54,910 bases of DNA, taken from Dactylosporangium sucinum. GTDB lineage: Bacteria > Actinomycetota > Actinomycetes > Mycobacteriales > Micromonosporaceae. Numbering within the stretch: the stretch's first letter is position 1; every line of letters begins with the position of its first letter. The DNA is taken from the NCBI RefSeq assembly GCF_014647515.1, contig NZ_BMPI01000046.1, positions 41,387-96,296 of the forward strand. The letters run 5' to 3'. Under the pieces are notes generated by a model. The model had not been told where the DNA came from. It searched no databases and saw nothing but the letters and a program-made list of their open reading frames with translations. The translations under genes were made by a program, and so were the position numbers. This document shows positions 16,133-23,260 of this stretch, one piece after another.

Positions 16133-16626
16133 TGGACTGCTCCTTTCGTGTCTGCGCCCGGATAGTGCTTCCTGAGGGTTTTGAGTCCGTCGGCGGCGGC
16201 TCTCCGTGCCGCGTCGACCGTTCCGCCGAGGATCGCCGCGATCTCCGCGTGTGACATGCCGGCGAGGTACCGAAAGGTGACCGCCTGCCGTTGCTTGCCG
16301 GGGAGACGGCCGACGAACTCCCAGACATCCGTGTCGTCGGTGCCCGGGATTCCGATTGAGGTCGGTGCTTCCGGCAATGTCTCCACCGGCAGCGGGTCCC
16401 GCTTCGCGGCCCGCTGGACATCGATCGCCTTGCGGCGGGCGATGGTCACGAGCCAGGCCTCGACGTTCGCAGTCTCCGGAAGGTCCGGGTAGGCGCGCAG
16501 CGCGGCAAGGAAGGTCTCCGACCAGGCGTCGTCCGCATCTTGCACTCCGAGGAGCGCTCGGCAGACGCGCAGCACGGTGACGCTGTGCTGCGCGACCACG
16601 GATTCGAACGGCTGTTTCATGTCCAT
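16129..16626 (-). CDS. ECF-type RNA polymerase sigma factor
   Basis: These 165 residues hold sigma region 2 (ALLGVQDADDAWSETFLAAL and NVEAWLVTIARRKAID) and region 4 (LPGKQRQAVTFRYLAGMSH, EIAAILGGTVDAARR), joined by a short linker, as in ECF sigma factors. No anti-sigma gene is adjacent. It sits between two methyltransferase genes and is coupled to the second by an ATGA overlap, so it most likely transcribes its own operon after alkylation damage. Start choice: ATG 16626 or ATG 16620; both have weak ribosome sites, and upstream in-frame sequence lies in the preceding gene. Confidence 0.87.
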   Translation of the reverse strand: MDMKQPFESVVAQHSVTVLRVCRALLGVQDADDAWSETFLAALRAYPDLPETANVEAWLVTIARRKAIDVQRAAKRDPLPVETLPEAPTSIGIPGTDDTDVWEFVGRLPGKQRQAVTFRYLAGMSHAEIAAILGGTVDAARRAAADGLKTLRKHYPGADTKGAVQ

Positions 16627-16666
16627 CCCATTGAAGTCGGGGAAGTCGAGTCTTTCGTGAGATTCG

Positions 16667-17179
16667 CTAGAACAGTCTTCCGGCGCGTACCTGAGCGGGT
16701 TCCTCAAGCTCCAGCAGCGCCTGCTTCCGCCGCAGCCCGCCGGCGTAGCCAGTGAGGTTCCCGTTCGCGCCGACGACGCGGTGACACGGCACGAAGATGC
16801 ACAGCGGGTTCGCGCCGACCGCCTGGCCGACGCGGTAGGCCAGGGACCTGTCGCCGAGCCGTTCGGCGATCTGCCCGTAGGTGGTGGTCTCGCCGAACGG
16901 GATTTCGGCGACGATGCTCCACACGGAGTGCTGGAACGCATCACCCGAGGCGTCGAACGGGAGGTCGAACGCACGCCGGCCGCCGGCCAGGTACTCGATC
17001 AGCTGCACGGCCGCCTCGGCCAGCAGCGCATCCTCGGCCGTCGTCACTTCCTGCCCGAACGACTCCCGCGCGGGCCGGCGGATGTGATGGCGGAAGTAGA
17101 GGCCGATGATCGCGTCACCGCTCGCGACGATCGTGACCGGTCCGAGGGACGTCTCCACCAGTATGTGTCGCGTGCTCAT
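16667..17179 (-). CDS. ogt: O6-methylguanine-DNA methyltransferase (operon head)
   Basis: These 170 residues have the Ogt layout; FVPCHRVVG holds the acceptor Cys132, with GANPLC before it and GNLTGYAGG after. The C-terminal RRKQALLELE helix is standard. It repairs O6-alkylguanine and O4-alkylthymine by suicide transfer. ATG 17179 follows AAAGGA by six bases. A 40-base gap, without terminator, separates it from the sigma gene. It is the first gene of the alkylation-repair operon and is divergent from the P-type-ATPase-like gene. Confidence 0.92.
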   Translation of the reverse strand: MSTRHILVETSLGPVTIVASGDAIIGLYFRHHIRRPARESFGQEVTTAEDALLAEAAVQLIEYLAGGRRAFDLPFDASGDAFQHSVWSIVAEIPFGETTTYGQIAERLGDRSLAYRVGQAVGANPLCIFVPCHRVVGANGNLTGYAGGLRRKQALLELEEPAQVRAGRLF

Positions 17180-17205
17180 CACGGTTCCTTTCTCTCTCCG
17201 CGCTG

Positions 17206-17234
17206 TAGACGTCAGATCGGAGCCGAACGTGAGA
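17206..17234 (-). promoter_or_regulatory. Candidate ECF-sigma promoter for the alkylation operon
   Basis: On the minus strand TCTCAC (17229-17234) and CGTCTA (17206-17211) are 17 bases apart, about 27 bases before the ogt ATG. The CGTC core of the -10 is common for several ECF groups. The match is short and could be chance. Confidence 0.3.
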
Positions 17235-17267
17235 CGGCAGTTTCGACGAATCCACCCGACGCTCGAT

Positions 17268-17290
17268 GGCCCTTACTGGGCGATAGGGCC
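17268..17290. repeat. Short inverted repeat in divergent promoter region
   Basis: GGCCCT (17268-17273) and AGGGCC (17285-17290) form a perfect 6-bp stem with an 11-base loop, midway between ogt and the rightward gene. An AT-rich stretch (TTTATAACT) follows. It may be an operator or a weak hairpin. Confidence 0.3.
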
Positions 17291-17443
17291 GTGCTCGGGC
17301 GATTTATAACTCACTGTCCGATTCCGCAATGGCTCCGGGTGATCGTTCGGGTGTGGTCAGCACTCCCGGCGGTATGGCGGCATGGTGCGCGCCAATGTGG
17401 GGAGTGACGGCACCCGACGCGGGACGACGGGTACGGGAGGGCC

Positions 17444-19279
17444 ATGGTGCTGCTGGGCCTGCGGGTGCCCGCTCCGGTCTCCGGCGCGGTCGGCTTGGCC
17501 GTCGGGGTGGCGGGCCGGCTGACCGGTGGGGGCCGTGATGTGTGGGCGCGTCCCGGCCGGCTGCACATCGAGACGCATGGCGTGCACGGGGTGGACGGTG
17601 CGCGGGTGGCTCGCCGGGTGGAGCGGGTGTTGGAGCGGCATCCGGGTGTGGTGTGGGCGAGGGTGAACGCACCGGGCTGCCGGGTGGTGGTCGAGGTGAC
17701 CGATCCGCCGCCGCCGCGCCGGGAGTTGGTGGCGCTGGTGGCGCGCGCCGAGTCCGCACCGACGGACGTGGGCGAGGAGATCGCCGAGGAGGAACTGCAC
17801 CACCCTGCCGAGGGCCTGCAGCGTACCGGTGTGTTGGCGAACCTGGCGGTCGATGCGGTCGCGTTGGTACTGGCCGGCCTTGCCCGGGTGGCCCCGTGGG
17901 CGCCGCTGCCCGCTGAGTTGGCGGGCCTCGTGTCCGCCGTTGAGCTGCATCCCCGGCTACGGGAGTTGGCCGCCAGACGGCTGCATGGGCAGGAGCGGGC
18001 GGAGTCGTTGGTTTCCATGGCTGCCGGGTTGGCGCAGGCCCTCGCGGCAGGTGGGTCGGGCGTGGTGGTGGACGTCGCCGAGCGCATCGTCCGGTGGCGG
18101 GAGGCCCACGCGGATCAGCAGGCGTGGCGTGCGGCGGAGCCGCGGCTCATCCGCGGTCCGGAGGATGCCGGGGCCGACCCGGCGGTGGTCGAGCGCCCGC
18201 GCCCGCTGCCGGACGGTCCGGTGGAGCGCCACCAGCGGCGGGTGCTGGCCGGCGGGGCGGCCGTAGCGGCGGGGGCTGCGCCGCTGGTCGGGCTGCGGCG
18301 TGCGGGGGCGGTGGGGCTTGCGGCGCTGCCCAAGGCGGCCGAGGCGGGTCGTGCCGCGTTCGCGTCGCATCTGGGGCTGGTGCTGGCCCGCAGCGGTGCG
18401 CTGGTGCTGGATCGGGCGGTGCTGCGCCGCCTGGACCGGCTGGACACGCTGGTGCTGGACGGCGCAGCGTTGCGCTCGGGTCGCTGGGCGCTGACCGACC
18501 TGGTTCCGCTCGCCGGTGCCGACTTCGGTGAGGTGGTCGAGCACGGTTCCGCGCTGTTCGCGGTCGAGAACCCGTGGGACGTACGGGCGGCCGGCGAGTG
18601 GACGCTGGCCCCGGTCGACAAGCTGGAGGTGCGTGGACGCACCGGCGTCCGGCAGCGGAGAGGGCTGGCTGACGCCGGCGCCGAAGTGGTGTTGGGTCTG
18701 GCCCGCCGGCGCCGGTTGGAGGCGGTGCTGGCGGTCGAGGCGGATACCGCACCGGGGCTTGACACGGTCGTCGGCGCGGCCCGCCGCGCCGGGCTTCGGA
18801 TCGTGCTCGCCACGGACGACCAGCGGCCGCGAGCGCAGTACGCCGACGTCCTGGTGGAGCGCGGCCGGAGTCCGGTCGGCGTGGTACGCGACGTCCAGGC
18901 CGCGGGCGGGGTGGTCATGCTGCTGTCGGGGGACCGGCGGGCGTTGGCCGCGGCGGACTGCGGGCTCGGTGTACACGTCGACGGCACACCGCCGCCGTGG
19001 GGCGCGCACGTGCTGATCGGATCCGACCTGGGCGGGGCCGTGCTGCTCGTGGAGGCGGTGGCGGCGGCTCGCTCCGTGAACCGGGACTGCATGGTGTTGA
19101 CGCGGGCGGCCACCGGCCTCGGCGCGCTCGCCGCGCTGGGAGGTGGGGCCACGCGCGCTGCCGCCCGCAGTCTCGGCGTCGTCAACGTCGGTGCGGCGCT
19201 GGGGTTCGCCGATGGCGTCTGGCGTGCGCACCGTTTGCACACCCGGACGCCGGCCCGGGTCGCATCGAGTCCACCGTAG
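17444..19279 (+). CDS. Degenerate P-type ATPase half (CtpI-like), catalytically inactive
   Basis: The 611 residues follow the P-type ATPase plan without its catalytic residues. An HMA-like N-domain (about 40-85) lacks CxxC. The phosphorylation site DKTG reads DGAA at Asp339 (context LDTLVLDGAAL). The GDGxND hinge reads SGDRRAL near 495-499, followed by AAADCGLGV, a clear relic of the usual ALAAADVGIA. Mycobacterial CtpI has such a degenerate half joined to an active half; here only the degenerate half exists, ending in a normal stop. It may be a regulatory partner of another pump, or decaying. GTG 17447 is an alternative start, better spaced from GGGAGG than ATG 17444. Confidence 0.7.
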   Translation: MVLLGLRVPAPVSGAVGLAVGVAGRLTGGGRDVWARPGRLHIETHGVHGVDGARVARRVERVLERHPGVVWARVNAPGCRVVVEVTDPPPPRRELVALVARAESAPTDVGEEIAEEELHHPAEGLQRTGVLANLAVDAVALVLAGLARVAPWAPLPAELAGLVSAVELHPRLRELAARRLHGQERAESLVSMAAGLAQALAAGGSGVVVDVAERIVRWREAHADQQAWRAAEPRLIRGPEDAGADPAVVERPRPLPDGPVERHQRRVLAGGAAVAAGAAPLVGLRRAGAVGLAALPKAAEAGRAAFASHLGLVLARSGALVLDRAVLRRLDRLDTLVLDGAALRSGRWALTDLVPLAGADFGEVVEHGSALFAVENPWDVRAAGEWTLAPVDKLEVRGRTGVRQRRGLADAGAEVVLGLARRRRLEAVLAVEADTAPGLDTVVGAARRAGLRIVLATDDQRPRAQYADVLVERGRSPVGVVRDVQAAGGVVMLLSGDRRALAAADCGLGVHVDGTPPPWGAHVLIGSDLGGAVLLVEAVAAARSVNRDCMVLTRAATGLGALAALGGGATRAAARSLGVVNVGAALGFADGVWRAHRLHTRTPARVASSPP

Positions 19280-19330
19280 CGAGGTCGATCCGGGCCGGCC
19301 GTTGGCGGCCCTGGGGCCGCGCAGGATGAG

Positions 19331-20632
19331 CTACTCCGATGCTGGCCGGGGACGCCACGTGCCGTCGAGCGGAACGCCGGCAGCCGCCGCGATCCGGTCG
19401 CGCGATTCGATCAGTCGGGCCTTCAGCGCCGGCAGGTCCACGTTCACCAGCACGCCGTCGCGTTTGACGACGCAGCCGGCGACGAGCACCGTGTCGACCA
19501 GGCCGGGATGGCCCGCGGCAACGATCGTGCCGGCCGGATTGTTCGCCGGGAACACGGTCAGGTCGTCGGCGCGCAGCAGGATCAGGTCGGCGTCCTTGCC
19601 GGGTGTGATGCTGCCCGTTCGGGCGGCGAGCCCGCACGCCCGCGCGCCGTCGATGGTGGCGAACTCCAGCACGTCGCGGGAGCGCAGGCCGCCGTCGATG
19701 CCACGCTGCACCACGTAGGCGGTGCGCATGGTGGCGAACATGTCGCCACCGGCCGACGGGCAGTCGTCGGTGGACAGCGTCGGACGCAGGCCGGCGGCGA
19801 GCATCCGGCCGGTCTCCGGCCAGCCGATGCCCATTTTCAGCTCCACGTCCGGGCTGATCGACACCGAACTGCCGGCATCGGCGAGCATCCGCAGCTGCTC
19901 GTCGCTGATCCCGTTGGCGTGCACGAAGGTGGTGGTGTCGAACAGCAGGCCGTTGTCGAGGAGTTCGGCGATCGGGCGGCCGCCGGCGCTGCCGGATTCG
20001 ATGTGCACGCTGGTCCGTAGCCCGAGTTCGGCGGCCAGGCTCAGGTCGTCGCCGACGGTGTCCATCGTGGTCATTTCCGGCCCGCGTAGCCCGAGCGCCA
20101 TGGTGAGCAGGCCGTCTGCGGAAAGTGTCGAGCGGACGCGGCGGATCTCGGCGTCGATCGGGTCGGTGGTACGGAACCCGGCGCCGTAGCAGAAGATCGA
20201 CCGCCCTGGCGCGTCCCGCAGCGCCGCGACGGCGGCGTCGGCGTGTGCGGGGCTTTGTCCGCAGTGGAACCAGTCCAGCATCGTCGTGACGCCGGAGTGC
20301 AGGGCCTCCAGCCGGCCGAGCAGGTTGCCCAGGTAGACGTCTTCGGGCCGGTAGTGGGGCTTCAACGTGCCGTGCACCGCCGCCAGGTACTCGGCGAACG
20401 TCCAGTCCGCGCCGACGCCTCGGAACGCTGTCTGCCAGGTGTGCCGGTGGGTGTCGACGAAGCCGGGCAGGACGATCCGGTCGGTCGCGTCGATCACCTC
20501 GGCGCCGGGGACGTCGATCCGCTCGGCAATTTCGACGATCACGCCGTCTTCGATGAGGACGTCGCCGCGGTCGAGATCGCCGACAGCCGGGTCCATGCTG
20601 ACCACGGTGCCGCCGGTGAGCAGGGTTCTCAT
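19331..20632 (-). CDS. Amidohydrolase-family deaminase/hydrolase
   Basis: The 433 residues have the metal-dependent amidohydrolase layout of the TrzN/SsnA/8-oxoguanine deaminase group: the HxH of DTHRHTW near residue 64, a histidine in TSVHIESGS, another in FVHANGIS, and the aspartate of LSTDDCPS. The C-terminal GSITPGKDADLILL rebuilds the small beta-sandwich. It removes an amino group or similar from a heterocycle or related nitrogen compound. It is coupled by ATGA to the PLP-enzyme gene upstream, so the two may act on one nitrogen/sulfur compound; the substrate is unknown. Confidence 0.82.
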   Translation of the reverse strand: MRTLLTGGTVVSMDPAVGDLDRGDVLIEDGVIVEIAERIDVPGAEVIDATDRIVLPGFVDTHRHTWQTAFRGVGADWTFAEYLAAVHGTLKPHYRPEDVYLGNLLGRLEALHSGVTTMLDWFHCGQSPAHADAAVAALRDAPGRSIFCYGAGFRTTDPIDAEIRRVRSTLSADGLLTMALGLRGPEMTTMDTVGDDLSLAAELGLRTSVHIESGSAGGRPIAELLDNGLLFDTTTFVHANGISDEQLRMLADAGSSVSISPDVELKMGIGWPETGRMLAAGLRPTLSTDDCPSAGGDMFATMRTAYVVQRGIDGGLRSRDVLEFATIDGARACGLAARTGSITPGKDADLILLRADDLTVFPANNPAGTIVAAGHPGLVDTVLVAGCVVKRDGVLVNVDLPALKARLIESRDRIAAAAGVPLDGTWRPRPASE

Positions 20633-21831
20633 CGGGCGAGCTCCTGCGCCGTCGTCGGGACTGCGGCCACCGCGTCGGCCGCGGCGAGCACGTCGTCCAC
20701 CAGGTCGGCCGTGTCCTCCGTGCCGGCGGCCAGCCGGACCAGGCCCGGCGGAACCCCCGAGTCGGAAAGCTGTTGCTCGCTGAGCATGCCGCGCCACATC
20801 GAGGCCGGATGTACGGCGAGCGATTCAACGCCGCCGAGGCTGGCCGACCGGCGGGCATAGCGCAGCCGGCCGAGGAAGGCGTCGGCCGCCTCGAAGCCGC
20901 CGGCGAGCTCGATCGCGAGTACCCCGCCGAAACCGCTCATCTGGCCGGCCGCCAACGCGTGCTGCGGGTGGGACGCCAGGCCGGGGTAGTGCACCCGGGT
21001 CACGGCTGGGTGGTCGTGCAATGCCTCGGCCAGGGCCTGGCCGTTGGCGTTGTGCCGCGGCATCCGCAGCGGCAGGGTGCGTAGGCCGCGCAGCAGCAAC
21101 CACGCATCGATCGGGCCGAGCACGGCACCGGTGAGCACGGCGACATCCCAGATCCGGTCCAGCAGCTGCGCCGGCCCGGCCAGCACTCCGGCGGACACGT
21201 CGGAGTGGCCGTTGAGGTACTTGGTCGCGCTGTGCCAGACCAGGTCGATGCCGAAGTCCGCCGGTCGCTGGTTGATCGGGGTGGCGAAGGTGTTGTCCGC
21301 CATGGTCAGCACGTTGTGTGCGCGGGCCAGGTCCGCGACGGCGCGGAGGTCGGTGAGCTGCAGCAGCGGATTGCTCGGCGATTCGACCAGGATCAGTCGG
21401 GTCTGCGGGGTCAGCGCCCGCTCGAACGCCGCACGGTCGGTCTGGTCGACCTGGGTGATCGACACGCCCAGCCGCGGCAGCAGGTTCAGCAACACCGACG
21501 CCGTGCCGCCGTAGGTGGACTGCTGCCCGATCACGTGGTCGCCGGCGGACACCAGGGCCAGCACGGCGGTGGTGAGGGCGGCCATCCCGGAGGCGGTGAC
21601 CATTGCCGCCTCGGTGTGCTCCAGTTCCGCGACCACGGCCGCGACCTGCGCGTGGTTCGGGTTGCCGTAGCGGGTGTAGAAGCCCTGGCCCCGCCGGTGC
21701 ACGGCGGCCTGGGTGAACTGCTCCGCGTCGTCGGCCCAGAACGTTGCCGTCTGGTAGATGGGTGGTGCAACGGCGCGGCTGGGCTGGACGCCGCGGTCGG
21801 CGTGAATGGCGACCGTGCTGCTGCCCGACAT
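20629..21831 (-). CDS. Cys/Met-metabolism PLP enzyme (cystathionine gamma-lyase/synthase family)
   Basis: These 400 residues belong to the fold-type I transsulfuration family. The PLP lysine (about Lys204) lies in HSATKYLNGHSD, with the FYTRYGNPN motif near residue 50, the MADNTFATP strand and SLGGVESL near the C-terminus. Members make or cleave cystathionine, or act as methionine gamma-lyases. ATG 21831 follows GGAGGGAATCC. It is divergent from an Lrp/AsnC gene, a common pattern for amino-acid enzymes under local control, and drives the amidohydrolase gene behind it. Confidence 0.87.
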   Translation of the reverse strand: MSGSSTVAIHADRGVQPSRAVAPPIYQTATFWADDAEQFTQAAVHRRGQGFYTRYGNPNHAQVAAVVAELEHTEAAMVTASGMAALTTAVLALVSAGDHVIGQQSTYGGTASVLLNLLPRLGVSITQVDQTDRAAFERALTPQTRLILVESPSNPLLQLTDLRAVADLARAHNVLTMADNTFATPINQRPADFGIDLVWHSATKYLNGHSDVSAGVLAGPAQLLDRIWDVAVLTGAVLGPIDAWLLLRGLRTLPLRMPRHNANGQALAEALHDHPAVTRVHYPGLASHPQHALAAGQMSGFGGVLAIELAGGFEAADAFLGRLRYARRSASLGGVESLAVHPASMWRGMLSEQQLSDSGVPPGLVRLAAGTEDTADLVDDVLAAADAVAAVPTTAQELAR

Positions 21832-21950
21832 GGATTCCCTCCGTGGACCGTCGGATGTGACGCCATGGAGCATGACCGGCCGGAACGCCGGCGCAAACGG
21901 ATCCCGGCAACTTTGGCAGCAAGTTGCGCCCCAGTTCGGGGCACGTGATT

Positions 21951-21985
21951 GTGGTAGATAGCGCCGTACGGCAATAATCTGCCAC
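21951..21985. promoter_or_regulatory. Nested dyad operator and leaderless promoter of the Lrp gene
   Basis: Outer arms GTGGTAGAT (21951-21959) and ATCTGCCAC (21977-21985) pair at eight of nine positions; a perfect palindrome GCCGTACGGC (21963-21972) sits at their centre. The -10-like TAATCT (21975-21980) lies inside and ends six bases before the ATG at 21987. This looks like an autoregulatory Lrp-type site that would also face the divergent PLP-enzyme gene. Confidence 0.5.
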
Positions 21986-21986
21986 C

Positions 21987-22430
21987 ATGGACGAGGTTGA
22001 CCGGTCGATTCTGGCGGTGCTGGAACAGCACGGCCGGATCAGCAACGCCGAGCTCGCCGCCCGGGTCGGCCTGTCGCCGTCGCCCTGCCTGCGGCGCGTG
22101 CGCCGGCTGGAGGAGACCGGGTTGATCCGCGGTTACCGGGCGCTGGTCGATCCCGCCGCGGTCGGACGCGGCCTGCGGGTGTTCGCCGGCATCCGGCTGG
22201 TGCGGCACGCCCGCGCCGACGTGGTCGCGTTCGAGCGTGCGGTCGTCCGACTGCCCGAGGTGGTGCAGAGCCACCACGTCACCGGCAACTACGACTACCT
22301 GCTCCAGGTCGAGGTCGCCGACCTGCCCGCCTACGAGGACTTCCACGCCAACCGGTTGGCCAGCCTGCCCGGCGTGGCCATGGTGACCAGCTACGTCACC
22401 ATGAAGACGCTCTCGCCCGACACCGCGTGA
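21987..22430 (+). CDS. Lrp/AsnC-family transcriptional regulator
   Basis: The 147 residues have an N-terminal helix-turn-helix (DRSILAVLEQHGRISNAELA, then VGLSPSPCLRRVRRLEETG) and a C-terminal RAM ligand-binding domain (HVTGNYDYLLQVEV). Such proteins form octamers and respond to amino acids. It is divergent from the PLP lyase/amidohydrolase operon, the likely target. There is no ribosome-binding site; the TAATCT box ending six bases before the ATG suggests a leaderless message. Confidence 0.9.
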   Translation: MDEVDRSILAVLEQHGRISNAELAARVGLSPSPCLRRVRRLEETGLIRGYRALVDPAAVGRGLRVFAGIRLVRHARADVVAFERAVVRLPEVVQSHHVTGNYDYLLQVEVADLPAYEDFHANRLASLPGVAMVTSYVTMKTLSPDTA

Positions 22431-22468
22431 TCGACTGGACGAACGCCGGCGTGCAAGGCCGCAGCGGT

Positions 22469-22498
22469 GTGCCGGCCGCGGGGAACCACGGCCGGCAC
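22469..22498. terminator. Bidirectional terminator hairpin
   Basis: Perfect 10-bp stem GTGCCGGCCG / CGGCCGGCAC with a 10-base loop between the convergent Lrp and hydrolase genes. There is no U-tract, as usual in actinomycetes. Confidence 0.65.
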
Positions 22499-22509
22499 GC
22501 GCAGGTGCG

Positions 22510-23190
22510 TCAGCGGGCGGCCTGTTTGATCAGATCAGCGACCGCGGCCGGCTGGGAGACGTAGATGGCGTGGCTGCCGGCCACCTCGACGACGGTGGAG
22601 CCGGCGCGTTCAGACATCGCGCGCTGGGCGGGCGGCGGGATCATGCGGTCGTCGGTGGCGACCAGGTACCAGCTCGGCTTGCTGCGCCAGGCGGGTTCGT
22701 TGACGGCGCCGGCGAGGGCGTCGACGCCCCACGGGACCTGCGCGTCGGCCAGGAACTGGGCTTGGTCCGCCGGGAGGTCGCCGGCGAAGGAGGCGTGGAA
22801 CTTGTCACGGTCGAGGAAGAGGAACCCGTCGACCGGAGGCAGGATCGGCGGGACCGGGGCTCCGGGCGGCGGGTCGGCGATCAGCGTGTTCACCGATTCG
22901 CCCTTGTCCGGTGCGAACGCGGCGATGTAGACCAGCGCGGTCACGTTGGGGTGGGTGCCGGCCTCGCTGATCACGGCGCCGCCGTACGAGTGACCGACCA
23001 GGACCGTGGGGCCGTCCTGCCGGTCGAGGATCATGCGGGTTGCCTCGGCGTCGCCCTGCAGCGACAGGGTGGGGTTCTGGACGACGCTGACCCGGTATCC
23101 GTCCTGCCTGAGCAGGTCGTAGACCGGTTGCCAGCCGGATCCGTCGACGAAACCGCCGTGCACGAGCACGACGTTGGTAGCAGCACTCAC
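22510..23190 (-). CDS. Alpha/beta-hydrolase
   Basis: This is a 226-residue single-domain hydrolase. The oxyanion segment is LVHGGFVDGSGW, the nucleophile is in LVGHSYGGAV, and the late histidine is in VAGSHAIYVSQP. This set is common in esterase/haloperoxidase-like actinobacterial proteins with no fixed substrate. The GTG at 23190 is chosen because GAGGAG lies eight bases upstream; GTG 23199 would add three residues but sits on the ribosome site. It lies between the Lrp gene and the LuxR-type regulator without clear links to either. Confidence 0.85.
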   Translation of the reverse strand: MSAATNVVLVHGGFVDGSGWQPVYDLLRQDGYRVSVVQNPTLSLQGDAEATRMILDRQDGPTVLVGHSYGGAVISEAGTHPNVTALVYIAAFAPDKGESVNTLIADPPPGAPVPPILPPVDGFLFLDRDKFHASFAGDLPADQAQFLADAQVPWGVDALAGAVNEPAWRSKPSWYLVATDDRMIPPPAQRAMSERAGSTVVEVAGSHAIYVSQPAAVADLIKQAAR

Positions 23191-23260
23191 GACCTTCACT
23201 CCTCGCGTGGTGGATCGGTGCGAATGCGAGTGACGGTAGGCGGCCGGTCGCGGCGTTCGA

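Noticed and set aside
16129..16974. Longer sigma-factor start upstream of 16626
   Set aside because: The extension lies inside the ogt gene and has no sigma-like sequence.
17957..19240. Leftward frames opposite the P-type-ATPase-like gene
   Set aside because: Low-complexity Arg/Pro/Gln composition; codon pattern supports the rightward gene.
19182..20858. 558-codon leftward frame over the amidohydrolase region
   Set aside because: Arginine-rich out-of-frame shadow; the amidohydrolase has clear metal-binding motifs in the other frame.
21832..21986. SAM riboswitch for the Cys/Met-family gene
   Set aside because: No room on the minus-strand leader and no riboswitch core; Lrp-type control fits better.
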